DNA from: CAZDCD01 sp964503885
GTDB lineage: Bacteria > Bacteroidota > Bacteroidia > Bacteroidales > UBA10428
Assembly: GCA_964503885.1 (NCBI GenBank)
Contig: CAZDCD010000029.1
Coordinates: 1 to 51,702 of the forward strand
Direction: 5' to 3'
DNA length: 51,702 nt
Numbering within the stretch: the first letter of the stretch is position 1; each line of letters opens with the position of its first letter. This document shows positions 7,720 to 16,541 of this stretch, piece by piece. The translations under genes were made by a program, and so were the position numbers. A model generated the notes under the pieces. It worked only from the letters and a program-made list of their open reading frames with translations. It was not told the DNA's origin and did no database searches.

Positions 7720-10409
7720 GTTGGTTTGTTTATTGAAACGGCATTATTGCTGAAACTGAAATAAAGATCATTCAGGCCTGCCGGTATGATTATGATATTT
7801 TCCGGCAATCCGGGGATTATCTTCACCGGGAGCTGGTATTCCTTTTCACCTGAGGAAACGATGATGGGTTCCGATTCGCTGAGCCCCAGTTTATCAGCAT
7901 TCCCGGAACTAACTCCTGCGTAAGGCAGGGGAGACAGCTCATGAACCGGAGGACTCATAGAACTCAGCTCTTCACTGCCAAAGATGTGGTAACAGGGAAC
8001 TACGGTAAGCCGGTTTTCAGGAAAGCCGGGTTGTTCGTTTTTCATGTTGAAATATTTCGGCTGCCCGTTGCCTTCAGGTTCGATCAGGCGAACGCCCGGA
8101 TCTCCGTCATGCAGGTGACCGCCTACCTCGATCTGAAATTTATTCACCGACTGGACCGAATTCCATCCCGGCGACCAGAAAAACGGAATAGCAAAAGATG
8201 GAGGCTGACCCTGATACCCTTCCATAGTAAATGTAAGCGGTGAGTCGATATCTTTTGGAGGCTTCGCTTCATGCACGTTTTCATTGGCATGCATTGAAGT
8301 ACGGCCGCTATACCGTTGCGACTCCCTGGGAATTTTCTGTCCTGCGATCCTGAAATCAGAAGACGGCATATGATCGTTCATCTGCTTAAATCGCGGGTGT
8401 GTTTTAGCCAGGTCAGAAAGCAGGCGTTCATACCGGTTGCTGTTATCCGAACCGGTCTTTCCATGGGTCATGATCAGTTCAAGCCATTCCCAGCTTTGCC
8501 TGATGCCATCGCGCGGCTCAAAAACTTTGTAAAATCGCTGGGCACGTCCTTCATTGTTCACCATTGTTCCGTGCGATTCGGCAAATGTTCCGGCCGGAAG
8601 CACCAGATCGGCTTTTTCTGTTGTTGCATTTCTGAGATGATCGAGAACGATGACATGTGCACACCTGTCCAGCAATTTGTCGATGGCTGATTTATCACAC
8701 CTTCTGTAAAGATCATTTTCAAGAACAATCAGCGTATCGATCTTTTCTTTTGTATCAATCAGCTCATCGAGGCTTTTACCGGCCATCATGGTCAGACCGG
8801 CGGTGTTGCATTCGCTGAAAGCAAAAGTAAGCTGTGTATTCTTGTTCGATTTATGAAGGGCTTCGGCAATGTTGCTGGCAGCCTCGATAATGCGTTCATT
8901 CAGACAAGCTGTTCCTGAAATGATCAATGGCCTTTCAGCTTCCTTTAGCGCATTTGCTATCTTTTCTGCAAGCTTCCGTTCCTCTTTGCCGGTATTTACC
9001 TGCGGAGCCTGGTCATCAATGATATGAGCGATTACTGAACCGAAGTCAGCCAGGCTCTGCGGATCGGCAATATAATTTCCTGCAGAGATATCCGACAGTT
9101 TTGTCGGGTAGGGTGTAGCGATAAAAACAGGACCGGTTTCCCCCTGAAGAAGTTCACGCACGGCCTTATCCTGCCATGGATGCAATTTCAGGTCCGATGC
9201 CTTTTTCAGCGGCTTATTCCGTGCTGCCTGCCTGACGGCGAGTGCCATCATGGGGGCAGTGTTGATAATGTCTTCGCCCAGGATCAGCACAGCATCTGCA
9301 TTTTCAATCTCCTTCAGCGAAGGTGTTTTCACATTTCCAAGGCTGAGTATTTCAGCTATCTTTTTGTTCAGGTTAAAATGGGTGTTGTCCTCACCTGCGT
9401 AAAAATTTTCCGGCCCGGCGAGTTTTTCAAGCATAAAATTCGACTCGATAGAAGCCCGTGGCGAACCGATGCCTACAACATAATCCCGGATAATCTCATT
9501 CAACGGTGCAACCGGATCTTCCACCGAAGGGCTGAGCTCTCCGGTTTGCCGGTCTTTAAGCAATACACTTGTGATCCGTTTCCCGTCATTTACAAATTCA
9601 TACCCGAATCTGCCCCTGTCGCAAAGAAAATAGCCGTTGACTTCGCCGTTATACCGGGCAAGTATGCGCCGGAGTGTGCCATATCGCTCTCCCGCAATGA
9701 TATTACACCCTAAGGAGCAGTGCGTGCAAACCGAAGGTGCCTGGGTCAGGTCCCATTTCCGCGTGTAGTGCTTTTTCAGTGTTTTATCAGTGAATACTCC
9801 GGTGGGACAAATTTCTATGAGATTGCCTGCAAATTCATTTTCAAGGATACCATCTTTATGCCTACCGAAATACACATGATCGTGAGCGGAAAATACATTG
9901 AAATCGCGCCCACCGGCATAATCTCGGTAAAATCTCACACAGCGGTAACACTGTATGCACCGGTTCATTTCGTGATTTATGAAAGGCCCGAGATACTGGT
10001 TGGTGTAGGTTCGTTTGTTAAACGTATACCTGCGGTAGTTATGTCCGTTCATAACCGTCATGTCCTGGAGATGGCATTCCCCGCCCTCATCACATACCGG
10101 GCAGTCATGGGGATGGTTTATCATCAGCCATTCGATAATTCCTTTCCGGAATTCAACAGCTTCGGGATCGGATATTGAGATGATCATATTATCAGTTACC
10201 ACTTCCATACACGACATGATGAGCTTTCCCTGCTTATCGTTTTCGTCTTTAAACTGTTTTACAGCACACTGCCTGCAGGAACCCACCGATCCAAGTGCCG
10301 GGTGCCAGCAAAAATAAGGCAGGTCAAACCCCAGGGATAGACAAGTTTCCAGCAGGTTCTTACCTTCTTTTACCTCGTATTTTTTTCCGTCTATAGTTAA
10401 TGTAGCCAT
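7716..10409 (-). CDS. nuoG: NADH-quinone oxidoreductase subunit G (NuoG), with N7-type cluster site
   Basis: NuoG is the large iron-sulfur subunit of the NADH-oxidising arm. I start it at the ATG at 10409 (897 residues), because GGAGGTGAT lies directly upstream; a longer frame would begin inside nuoF. Ligand sets are complete: 2Fe-2S Cys34, 45, 48, 67; N5 His99, Cys103, 106, 112; N4 Cys151, 154, 157, 201. A fourth set, Cys228, 231, 235 and 263, matches the N7 cluster that occurs in only some bacteria, such as Escherichia and Thermus. The remaining 600 residues form a degenerate molybdopterin-oxidoreductase-like domain that is not catalytic in the family. The start lies one base after the nuoF stop. 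Confidence 0.96.
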   Translation of the reverse strand: MATLTIDGKKYEVKEGKNLLETCLSLGFDLPYFCWHPALGSVGSCRQCAVKQFKDENDKQGKLIMSCMEVVTDNMIISISDPEAVEFRKGIIEWLMINHPHDCPVCDEGGECHLQDMTVMNGHNYRRYTFNKRTYTNQYLGPFINHEMNRCIQCYRCVRFYRDYAGGRDFNVFSAHDHVYFGRHKDGILENEFAGNLIEICPTGVFTDKTLKKHYTRKWDLTQAPSVCTHCSLGCNIIAGERYGTLRRILARYNGEVNGYFLCDRGRFGYEFVNDGKRITSVLLKDRQTGELSPSVEDPVAPLNEIIRDYVVGIGSPRASIESNFMLEKLAGPENFYAGEDNTHFNLNKKIAEILSLGNVKTPSLKEIENADAVLILGEDIINTAPMMALAVRQAARNKPLKKASDLKLHPWQDKAVRELLQGETGPVFIATPYPTKLSDISAGNYIADPQSLADFGSVIAHIIDDQAPQVNTGKEERKLAEKIANALKEAERPLIISGTACLNERIIEAASNIAEALHKSNKNTQLTFAFSECNTAGLTMMAGKSLDELIDTKEKIDTLIVLENDLYRRCDKSAIDKLLDRCAHVIVLDHLRNATTEKADLVLPAGTFAESHGTMVNNEGRAQRFYKVFEPRDGIRQSWEWLELIMTHGKTGSDNSNRYERLLSDLAKTHPRFKQMNDHMPSSDFRIAGQKIPRESQRYSGRTSMHANENVHEAKPPKDIDSPLTFTMEGYQGQPPSFAIPFFWSPGWNSVQSVNKFQIEVGGHLHDGDPGVRLIEPEGNGQPKYFNMKNEQPGFPENRLTVVPCYHIFGSEELSSMSPPVHELSPLPYAGVSSGNADKLGLSESEPIIVSSGEKEYQLPVKIIPGLPENIIIIPAGLNDLYFSFSNNAVSINKPT

Positions 10410-10420
10410 ATCACCTCCAT
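10407..10420 (-). promoter_or_regulatory. Strong Shine-Dalgarno site for nuoG
   Basis: On the coding strand GGAGGTGAT immediately precedes the nuoG ATG and overlaps the nuoF stop codon. It is complementary to the 3' end of 16S rRNA. It decides the nuoG start over the longer frame. Such sites are uncommon in this genome section, where most genes start without one. Confidence 0.75.
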
Positions 10421-11697
10421 GGGCATCTTTTTTCTTCAATATGACGTTCAAAATCGTCTCCGAAATATTTAAGGGCACTCTGCAGAGGCTCCATCGCTCC
10501 GGGGGCAAGGGCACAAAATGTATGTCCGGGAGACAGGTAACGGGTATGAAATTTGAGTATTTCTATATCTTCCTGCTTTCCATGGCCTTCTTCAAGTGCA
10601 AGGAGTATTTTTTCCGTCCACGGTAGTCCTTCCCTGCATGGAGTGCACCAACCACAAGATTCCTGTGCGAAAAAATGCTCCAGGTTATGCAGCAATCCCA
10701 CTGGACAGGTTTGATCATCGAGGACTATAATTGTTCCGGTACCCATTCTGCTGCCAGACTTACCGAAATTTGAGAAATCGAGCTTGATATCAAGGTGCTC
10801 TTCCACTACAAAATCGGTGGATGCTCCTCCCGGAAGTGCTCCCCTGAAACGGTATCCCTCTTTCATACCCCCGGCATGTTCTTCAATGATCTCACGCATG
10901 GTAGTTCCCATGGGTAATTCCCAAAGTCCCGGGCGTTGGACATTGCCGCTGACACCGTAAATTTTTGTCCCGCCGTCTTCACTTTTGCTCAGGTTTTTGA
11001 ACCATTCAGCACCATTATTGATGATATGCGGGATGCAGCATACAGTTTCCACATTATTGACAATGGTTGGTTTACCGAAAACACCGCTTGTTTGTGGAAA
11101 CGGAGGTTTGGCACGCGGTATCGCCCTTTTCCCTTCGAGGGCGTTCAGCAATCCTGTTTCTTCTCCGCACATATACCTGCCTGCGCTAGTATGAATGTGG
11201 AGTTCAAGCGAATACTTGCTTCCCAGGATCTTACTGCCCAGATACCCGGCATGGTAGGCCTCCCCGATTGCCTCGGCAAGCACTTTTTCAGCTTTTTTGT
11301 AAGCCCACCTCAAAAAAATATATGCGGTGACAGCCTGTATGGCGTAAGCGCTTACGATGGCGCCTTCAATAAGCTGATGCGGATTGCCTTCCAGCAGCAG
11401 CCGGTCCTTAAACGTGCCTGGTTCCATTTCATCGGCATTCACAATAAAATATTTTTGTTTTGGTGCCTTGGCGCCCATAGGCACAAAACTCCATTTCAGG
11501 CCGGTGTTAAATCCTGCCCCTCCTCTTCCTTTCAGGTTAGAATCTTTTACCAATTGTGTAATTTCTTCAGGTTCCATTTTCAATGCTTTATGCACCGACT
11601 GGTACCCTCCCTTTGCCTGGTATTCCTTCAGGTTAAGCGGTTTTTCGCTGTCAGGCTTTATATGTCCGGTCAGAGGTAGCTCCATGGTTGCTGTCAT
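10411..11697 (-). CDS. nuoF: NADH-quinone oxidoreductase subunit F (NuoF), NADH/FMN site
   Basis: NuoF binds NADH and FMN and carries cluster N3, so it is the electron entry point of complex I. The 428 residues show the nucleotide/FMN glycine motif GRGGAGFNTGLKW (about 58-69; Asn replaces the more usual Pro) and NADEMEPGTFKDR (about 88-99). The 4Fe-4S ligands Cys348, 351, 354 and 395 are complete. The start overlaps the nuoE stop by four bases; a second ATG at codon 5 is an alternative. Its presence shows that this complex oxidises NADH itself rather than another donor. Confidence 0.97.
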   Translation of the reverse strand: MTATMELPLTGHIKPDSEKPLNLKEYQAKGGYQSVHKALKMEPEEITQLVKDSNLKGRGGAGFNTGLKWSFVPMGAKAPKQKYFIVNADEMEPGTFKDRLLLEGNPHQLIEGAIVSAYAIQAVTAYIFLRWAYKKAEKVLAEAIGEAYHAGYLGSKILGSKYSLELHIHTSAGRYMCGEETGLLNALEGKRAIPRAKPPFPQTSGVFGKPTIVNNVETVCCIPHIINNGAEWFKNLSKSEDGGTKIYGVSGNVQRPGLWELPMGTTMREIIEEHAGGMKEGYRFRGALPGGASTDFVVEEHLDIKLDFSNFGKSGSRMGTGTIIVLDDQTCPVGLLHNLEHFFAQESCGWCTPCREGLPWTEKILLALEEGHGKQEDIEILKFHTRYLSPGHTFCALAPGAMEPLQSALKYFGDDFERHIEEKRCPWR

Positions 11698-12161
11698 GTA
11701 TATTTTTCCATGATCGTGGTTAATTTTTCAACGGTCAGATCGGTATGCAGATCGTTATCGATCATGATTACGGGTGCACGGTCACATGCCCCCAGGCATG
11801 CAATCGGAAGCAATGTAAACCGGTCATCAGGAGTGGTTTCGCCATAGGTAATACCCAGCTCATTGTTCAGGAATTCGAGTATTTCCTTGTACTTCCTGAT
11901 ATAACATGTTATGCTGTCGCATATATATATAACATGCTTGCCGACAGGCTTTCTGAAGAGCAGGTTATAAAAGGTGGCTACATTATCCAGTTCGTCGGTG
12001 GTCATTTCAAGCAATTCACCGAGATCAGCAATATTCTCATCGGATATCCATCTTCTGTGGCGCTGAACGATCTTGAGGGCTTCGATGCATGCCGCCCGTT
12101 TATTCGGGTACTGTTCAAGGTTTTTCTCTATTTCTGTAATTTCTTTTTTCGATAACATCAT
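11694..12161 (-). CDS. nuoE: NADH-quinone oxidoreductase subunit E (NuoE), 2Fe-2S protein
   Basis: NuoE is the thioredoxin-fold 2Fe-2S subunit that partners NuoF and holds cluster N1a. It is 155 residues long with ligands Cys81, 86, 122 and 126 in the classic spacing (CDSITC and CLGAC). The N-terminal helical bundle is present. Two consecutive ATG codons form the start, so the protein may begin one residue later. It lies 15 bases after nuoCD. Confidence 0.96.
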   Translation of the reverse strand: MMLSKKEITEIEKNLEQYPNKRAACIEALKIVQRHRRWISDENIADLGELLEMTTDELDNVATFYNLLFRKPVGKHVIYICDSITCYIRKYKEILEFLNNELGITYGETTPDDRFTLLPIACLGACDRAPVIMIDNDLHTDLTVEKLTTIMEKYT

Positions 12162-12176
12162 AAATCCTGTTATAAT

Positions 12177-13925
12177 TTACCTGTCGATATCGGCCAGGAC
12201 AAAATCAATACTTCCCAGAATTGAAAGCAGGTCAGCTATGGTATATCCCCTGCTTATGAACGGAGTCATCTGGATATGCGGAAAAGAGGGAGTTCTTATC
12301 CTCGTACGGTATGAGGTGGTCTTTCCGTCGCTTATCAGGTAATATCCGTTGTTCCCCTTGGTGGCTTCAATGCTTGAAAATGCCTCGCCGGAAGGGATAA
12401 CAGGTCCCCATGTGACATTCAGGAAATGGTGGATAAGCGTTTCAATGTCGTGCATGGTATGCTCCTTACGCGGAGGGGTGGCAAGCGGGTGATCAGACTG
12501 GTAATGTCCACCGGGCATATGATCCACACATTGTTCAATGATCCGCAGGCTTTGGCGCATTTCCTCTATTCTTACTAACGTTCTGTCGTAACAATCCCCG
12601 TTTTTTCCGACCGGGATTTCAAAATCGAACTGTTCGTAACCGCTGTAGGGTCTTTTTTTTCTGAAATCCCAGTCAAAACCCGTAGCACGAAGTCCCGGAC
12701 CGGTTACGCCCCATTCGATAGCTTCTCTGGTATTATAAATACCTATACCGATGGTCCTTGCTTTGAAAATGCTGTTTTTTACGATCAATTTATCGTATTC
12801 AAGCAACCTTTTCGGAAGGTATCCGATGAAATCTTTGATCATCCTGTCCCATCCCTTAGGCAGGTCTTGTGCTACACCACCTATCCTGAACCAGTTCGGA
12901 TGCATTCGTGCGCCACATATAGCTTCTGTGATATCAAAAATCCGTTCACGGTCGCTGAACATATAAAATACAGGCGACAGCTGGCCCAAATCCTGGGCAA
13001 AAGTACCATACCATACAAGGTGGCTTGAAATGCGGAACAGCTCAGACATCATAATGCGTATTACCTGTGCCCTGGGAGGTACAGGGATACCGGCAAGTTT
13101 TTCTACGGCAAGCAGGTAAGCCAGATTATTCATAACACCTCCGAGATAGTCAACCCTGTCAGTATAGGGTATGTAAGTATGCCATGATTGCCGTTCACCC
13201 ATTTTCTCAGCTCCCCGGTGATGGTAACCGATATCCGGCACGATTTTCATGATCTCTTCTCCATCGAGCTGTAGGATAAGCCTGAGCACACCATGAGTGC
13301 CCGGATGCTGGGGCCCGAGATTAAGGAACATAAAATCCGTATCCTCACCTGTTCGTTCAAGTCCCCATTCCTCAGGATTGAATTTTAATGAGTTTTCTTC
13401 TGTCATCCATGTGTCATAGGGCATCTGAAACGGTTCTGATTCGGTAGCTCTTGCATAATGATCCTTTCTAAGAGGATATCCTTTCCAGGTCTGTGGAAGA
13501 AGTATTCTCCGCAACAAAGGATGCCCGTTAAAGCGTATACCGAACATATCGTATACTTCGCGTTCATACCAGTTGGCGGAATCCCAGAACGAAGTGATCG
13601 TCGGTAAAGCGGGATCCTTATCTTTCAGGCCCACCTTGATCCTCAGATAATCATTTCTTTCATAGGAAAAAAGAAGGTACACAACAGTGAAATCTGATTC
13701 CGGAAATCCGGATTTGTTTTCGCGTACCCTTTCATCAATGGCGGTCAGATCATAAAGCATATTGTAAGGACCAGGTATTTCCTGCTTCAGGGATCTGATT
13801 ACATCGATCAGGTTTTTTGCAGGAACCCAGATTGACGGAAATTCATCCCTGGTCTCCTGAATCAGGAAAGGAATGTCAGGAAACCTGAATTTTAATTCCT
13901 CTGTTACGCTTTCTGTTGTTATCAT
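12177..13925 (-). CDS. nuoCD: NADH-quinone oxidoreductase fused subunits C and D (NuoCD)
   Basis: This is a single 582-residue protein joining the 30-kDa subunit (NuoC, about 1-190) and the 49-kDa subunit (NuoD, about 195-582). NuoC is recognised by WYEREVYDMFGIRFNGHP, and NuoD by FMFLNLGPQHPGTHGVLRL and the YHHRGAEKM segment. The NuoD half forms much of the quinone-reduction site. The fusion has no stop or frameshift between the halves and resembles the E. coli arrangement. Its ATG lies 43 bases after nuoB, in a leader carrying a long Shine-Dalgarno-like block. Confidence 0.96.
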   Translation of the reverse strand: MITTESVTEELKFRFPDIPFLIQETRDEFPSIWVPAKNLIDVIRSLKQEIPGPYNMLYDLTAIDERVRENKSGFPESDFTVVYLLFSYERNDYLRIKVGLKDKDPALPTITSFWDSANWYEREVYDMFGIRFNGHPLLRRILLPQTWKGYPLRKDHYARATESEPFQMPYDTWMTEENSLKFNPEEWGLERTGEDTDFMFLNLGPQHPGTHGVLRLILQLDGEEIMKIVPDIGYHHRGAEKMGERQSWHTYIPYTDRVDYLGGVMNNLAYLLAVEKLAGIPVPPRAQVIRIMMSELFRISSHLVWYGTFAQDLGQLSPVFYMFSDRERIFDITEAICGARMHPNWFRIGGVAQDLPKGWDRMIKDFIGYLPKRLLEYDKLIVKNSIFKARTIGIGIYNTREAIEWGVTGPGLRATGFDWDFRKKRPYSGYEQFDFEIPVGKNGDCYDRTLVRIEEMRQSLRIIEQCVDHMPGGHYQSDHPLATPPRKEHTMHDIETLIHHFLNVTWGPVIPSGEAFSSIEATKGNNGYYLISDGKTTSYRTRIRTPSFPHIQMTPFISRGYTIADLLSILGSIDFVLADIDR

Positions 13926-13943
13926 TTATCAGCTTATCAGATG

Positions 13944-13951
13944 ACCTCCTT
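13944..13951 (-). promoter_or_regulatory. Extended anti-16S complementary block before nuoCD
   Basis: The coding strand reads AAGGAGGT followed by CATC, almost the complete complement of the 16S rRNA 3' end. It lies 18 bases before the nuoCD ATG, further than the usual 5-9 bases. No alternative start codon fits at the normal distance. It may load ribosomes at the nuoB-nuoCD junction, but the function is inferred. Confidence 0.45.
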
Positions 13952-13968
13952 TTCAGGGTTATTTTTTC

Positions 13969-14595
13969 TCATATTTCATCAGGGGTTCTCAGGAACTGCA
14001 TCCTGTTTCGTTGTTCTCTTTTAAACTCTTTTTGAGAGGGATTCGCCTGCCTTATTACTCCCTGGGAGCCAATTTTCCAGCTCAAAGGTCTTTTTTCTTT
14101 GCCAATCGATTCCTTAAGAAGCAAAAGTCCTTCCATAAATGCATCGGGTCGGGGCGGGCATCCCGGGACATAAATATCTACCGGCATGAATTTGTCGACA
14201 CCCTGCACCACGCTGTATATGTCATACATGCCTCCGGAGTTTGCACAGGAACCCATGGATATCAGCCAGCGGGGTTCCATCATCTGTTCGTAAAGGCGTT
14301 TGATCACCGGGGCCATTTTTATAAATACCGTTCCTGCAATCACCATCAGGTCGGCTTCACGGGGAGTCCCTCTGATCACTTCAGCTCCGAAGCGTGCAAT
14401 ATCGTATTTGCTTGTAAGGCTCGTGGCCATTTCCACATAACAGCAGGAAAGTCCAAAATTGAAAGGCCAGATTGAGTTTTTTCTTCCCCAGGCCAGCAAA
14501 TCTTCCAGCCGGCTCATCAATACATTTTTCCTGACTGCGGATTCAAAGCCGGAATTTTCAGGTTTACCGTATTCTTGTGACAAGGATTCTTTCAT
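13969..14595 (-). CDS. nuoB: NADH-quinone oxidoreductase subunit B (NuoB), N2 cluster
   Basis: NuoB holds cluster N2, the last iron-sulfur centre before quinone. The 208 residues contain the tandem Cys51-Cys52 plus Cys117 and Cys146, the complete N2 ligand set, in the motifs SCCYVEMA, GSCANSGG and PGCPPRPDA. The C-terminal 40 residues are basic and polar. The start overlaps the nuoA stop by four bases. Confidence 0.97.
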   Translation of the reverse strand: MKESLSQEYGKPENSGFESAVRKNVLMSRLEDLLAWGRKNSIWPFNFGLSCCYVEMATSLTSKYDIARFGAEVIRGTPREADLMVIAGTVFIKMAPVIKRLYEQMMEPRWLISMGSCANSGGMYDIYSVVQGVDKFMPVDIYVPGCPPRPDAFMEGLLLLKESIGKEKRPLSWKIGSQGVIRQANPSQKEFKREQRNRMQFLRTPDEI

Positions 14596-15020
14596 TGCGG
14601 ATTCTCTTTTTTATTGATTTCATGGTATGCTTTCAGTATTTTTTTACCCTTAGGACCAAAGTCAAGGGCCCCGGTTTTCCATTCATATGCCACAACAACA
14701 AGCAAAACCATGATAAACACAAACATTCCCCAGTAAATTGTCCAGCCTGTATCCCTGAATACCAGTGACCATGAGATGATAAACAAGGATTCCACATCAA
14801 AGATGACGAAGAACATGGCGATGATGTAAAAATGCGCTGAAAATTTAAGCCTTGCATCTCCGGTTACACTGATACCCGATTCATAAATTTCATCGGTATC
14901 TCTTTCCCTGTGCTTTTCTCCTGCAAAATACGATACCAGGATCATGAGCACATTCACCACAAGCACCAGTGCCGCGAATACCACTATAGGCCAGTTTGAT
15001 TTAAGTATTTCTTCGTTCAT
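14592..15020 (-). CDS. nuoA: NADH-quinone oxidoreductase subunit A (NuoA)
   Basis: This is the first gene of the operon and encodes a three-helix membrane subunit at the junction of the two complex I arms. The 142 residues include the conserved loop YESGI (Ser where many homologues have Cys) and FVIFDVESLF with its two acidic residues in helix 2. The ATG at 15020 is followed by a clear N-terminal membrane helix. The operon promoter should lie in the 520 bases upstream, but I could not identify a convincing one. Confidence 0.95.
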   Translation of the reverse strand: MNEEILKSNWPIVVFAALVLVVNVLMILVSYFAGEKHRERDTDEIYESGISVTGDARLKFSAHFYIIAMFFVIFDVESLFIISWSLVFRDTGWTIYWGMFVFIMVLLVVVAYEWKTGALDFGPKGKKILKAYHEINKKENPQ

Positions 15021-15542
15021 GCTTCAGATGTAGTTTTCCGTAAAAGAAAAATTCGGATATGCATAATCCATTCCATTTATTAAACAGCCTATGAAAAATC
15101 AACCGGGAAAAACCTTCTGATCGTATGTTGTATGGAGATTCTGAAGATTTCCAGCTGCACGGTTCACTATCCGTTTGTGTTGTGGATGCACTCAGGTACT
15201 GAGGACAAAGGTCAACAACTAAAAGAGAAATTGTATTCGGTGAAGGAACCGGTATAACGTGGAGCCCGGAATGATCCGGTTAAAGTCTCTGCCCAATGCA
15301 GGTGCATGCCTGGTCTTCCCTGCAAACATTGACCGGACTGATGCATCATAAAGTAAGTTACGGAACGAGATTGCACGGATGCAAGGTTTCCGGCTACTAT
15401 GGAATAAAATGGCTTAAACGGCCTGAATTCATTTCATTATGGATTCAACCTATGGTGTGGAATAAATTCCACAAGAGTATCCGGGAGTGATCTGCAATTC
15501 AGAAGGAGCGAAAAAATAATACCGTTACCGCAGGGGTTAGTA
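15021..15542. other. Gene-free upstream region of nuoA, possibly decayed coding DNA
   Basis: These 522 bases lie between nuoA and the permease gene. Plus-strand frames of 41 codons (15132-15257) and 64 codons (15296-15490) exist. The second ends in GYYGIKWLKRPEF, faintly like the C-terminal end of molybdopterin oxidoreductases of the sulfite oxidase family. Without flanking similarity I do not call a gene. No terminator, tRNA or riboswitch is recognisable. Confidence 0.3.
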
Positions 15543-16445
15543 TTATTTAAGGCTATAGCTCCCCTCACGCCGGCTGAAGTGGACGATGTAGATCCCTGAA
15601 ATTACCACCAGACCACCTGCAATATGCCAGGTGGTAAGGTGTTCATGAAGGATAAGAAGAGCAAGAAAGGCAGTTCCGAGTGGCTGGCCGAGCAAAGTCG
15701 GGGCGACAATCGAAGCCCGGAGATGTCCCTGGGCATAATTGATCAGAAACCATCCGATAACCTGGACACCAAGACCATATATGATGAATATTAAGGTGGT
15801 ATGGTTATCATAGCCGGTAAAGCGATAATGGAATATACAGATCATTATTGAAAGAAAGACAGCCGAGGTAAGCGAGCTGATAAAGAGAAAGCTGAGCGTA
15901 TTAAGAAGCTGCCGGCCTGGCTGTGAGAGAAGAAGAAACAAACCGTAAAAGAACCCTGCCGATAAGCCGAGAAGAGCACCAAAAATAACCCCGTTTGAAG
16001 AAAAGAAGTCATTTTTCAGGAGCACGGGAATTCCTGAAAAGGCAATGATCAGTCCGGCCCAGAATACCAAGTTGTGTTTCTCGCGGAACAGATATATCGA
16101 TCCCAGTCCTACCCAGAGTGGAGCAGTGTTTGCAAAAACAGTAGGAATAGTAGCATTACTGGCAGCTATTCCGGTCGACCACAGCGACATATCAACGCCG
16201 AAGCAAAGTCCCGCAAGAACAGCCAGAACAATACCCCTGACCGGGAGTATTTGGTTACGCCTGATCACGGAAAAAACAAAGGGCGTTGAAAGTACTATTG
16301 CCGCAATTCCCATTCTGTAGAATGCAGTGACAATGCCCGGAGCTTCTGAAGCCTTTATGAGTATGGCCGAGAAACACATGAAGGTCAACCCCGTGAAAAG
16401 GGCCAGGTATGCATGCATAGGTTTGCCTGGTTTGCTTTTCTGCAT
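15543..16445 (-). CDS. EamA/DMT-family permease
   Basis: This is a drug/metabolite-transporter superfamily membrane protein of 300 residues with about ten helices in two homologous EamA halves (about 10-140 and 155-290). The N-terminal half shows FMCFSAILIKASEAPGIV and the short motif RMGIAAIV, typical of the family. The C-terminal half has LLGQPLGTAFLALLILHEHL, the usual end-of-domain signature. Substrates for such proteins cannot be read from sequence. It has its own ATG and a basic C-terminus. Its neighbour upstream on the same strand is the LtrA-like gene 96 bases away, so co-transcription is possible. Confidence 0.88.
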   Translation of the reverse strand: MQKSKPGKPMHAYLALFTGLTFMCFSAILIKASEAPGIVTAFYRMGIAAIVLSTPFVFSVIRRNQILPVRGIVLAVLAGLCFGVDMSLWSTGIAASNATIPTVFANTAPLWVGLGSIYLFREKHNLVFWAGLIIAFSGIPVLLKNDFFSSNGVIFGALLGLSAGFFYGLFLLLSQPGRQLLNTLSFLFISSLTSAVFLSIMICIFHYRFTGYDNHTTLIFIIYGLGVQVIGWFLINYAQGHLRASIVAPTLLGQPLGTAFLALLILHEHLTTWHIAGGLVVISGIYIVHFSRREGSYSLK

Positions 16446-16541
16446 GAAAAATCCATATAATGCTGCTGCAAAAATAACCGAATATTTAAAGGTGGATGCA
16501 TGCCGGAACTTTTTAATTCACCCAAAGAGCATCCTGCACGA

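Noticed and set aside
10936..11679. 247-codon plus-strand frame opposite nuoF
   Set aside because: It lies wholly inside nuoF, which has complete motifs. The translation shows no recognisable domain; it is an antisense artefact.
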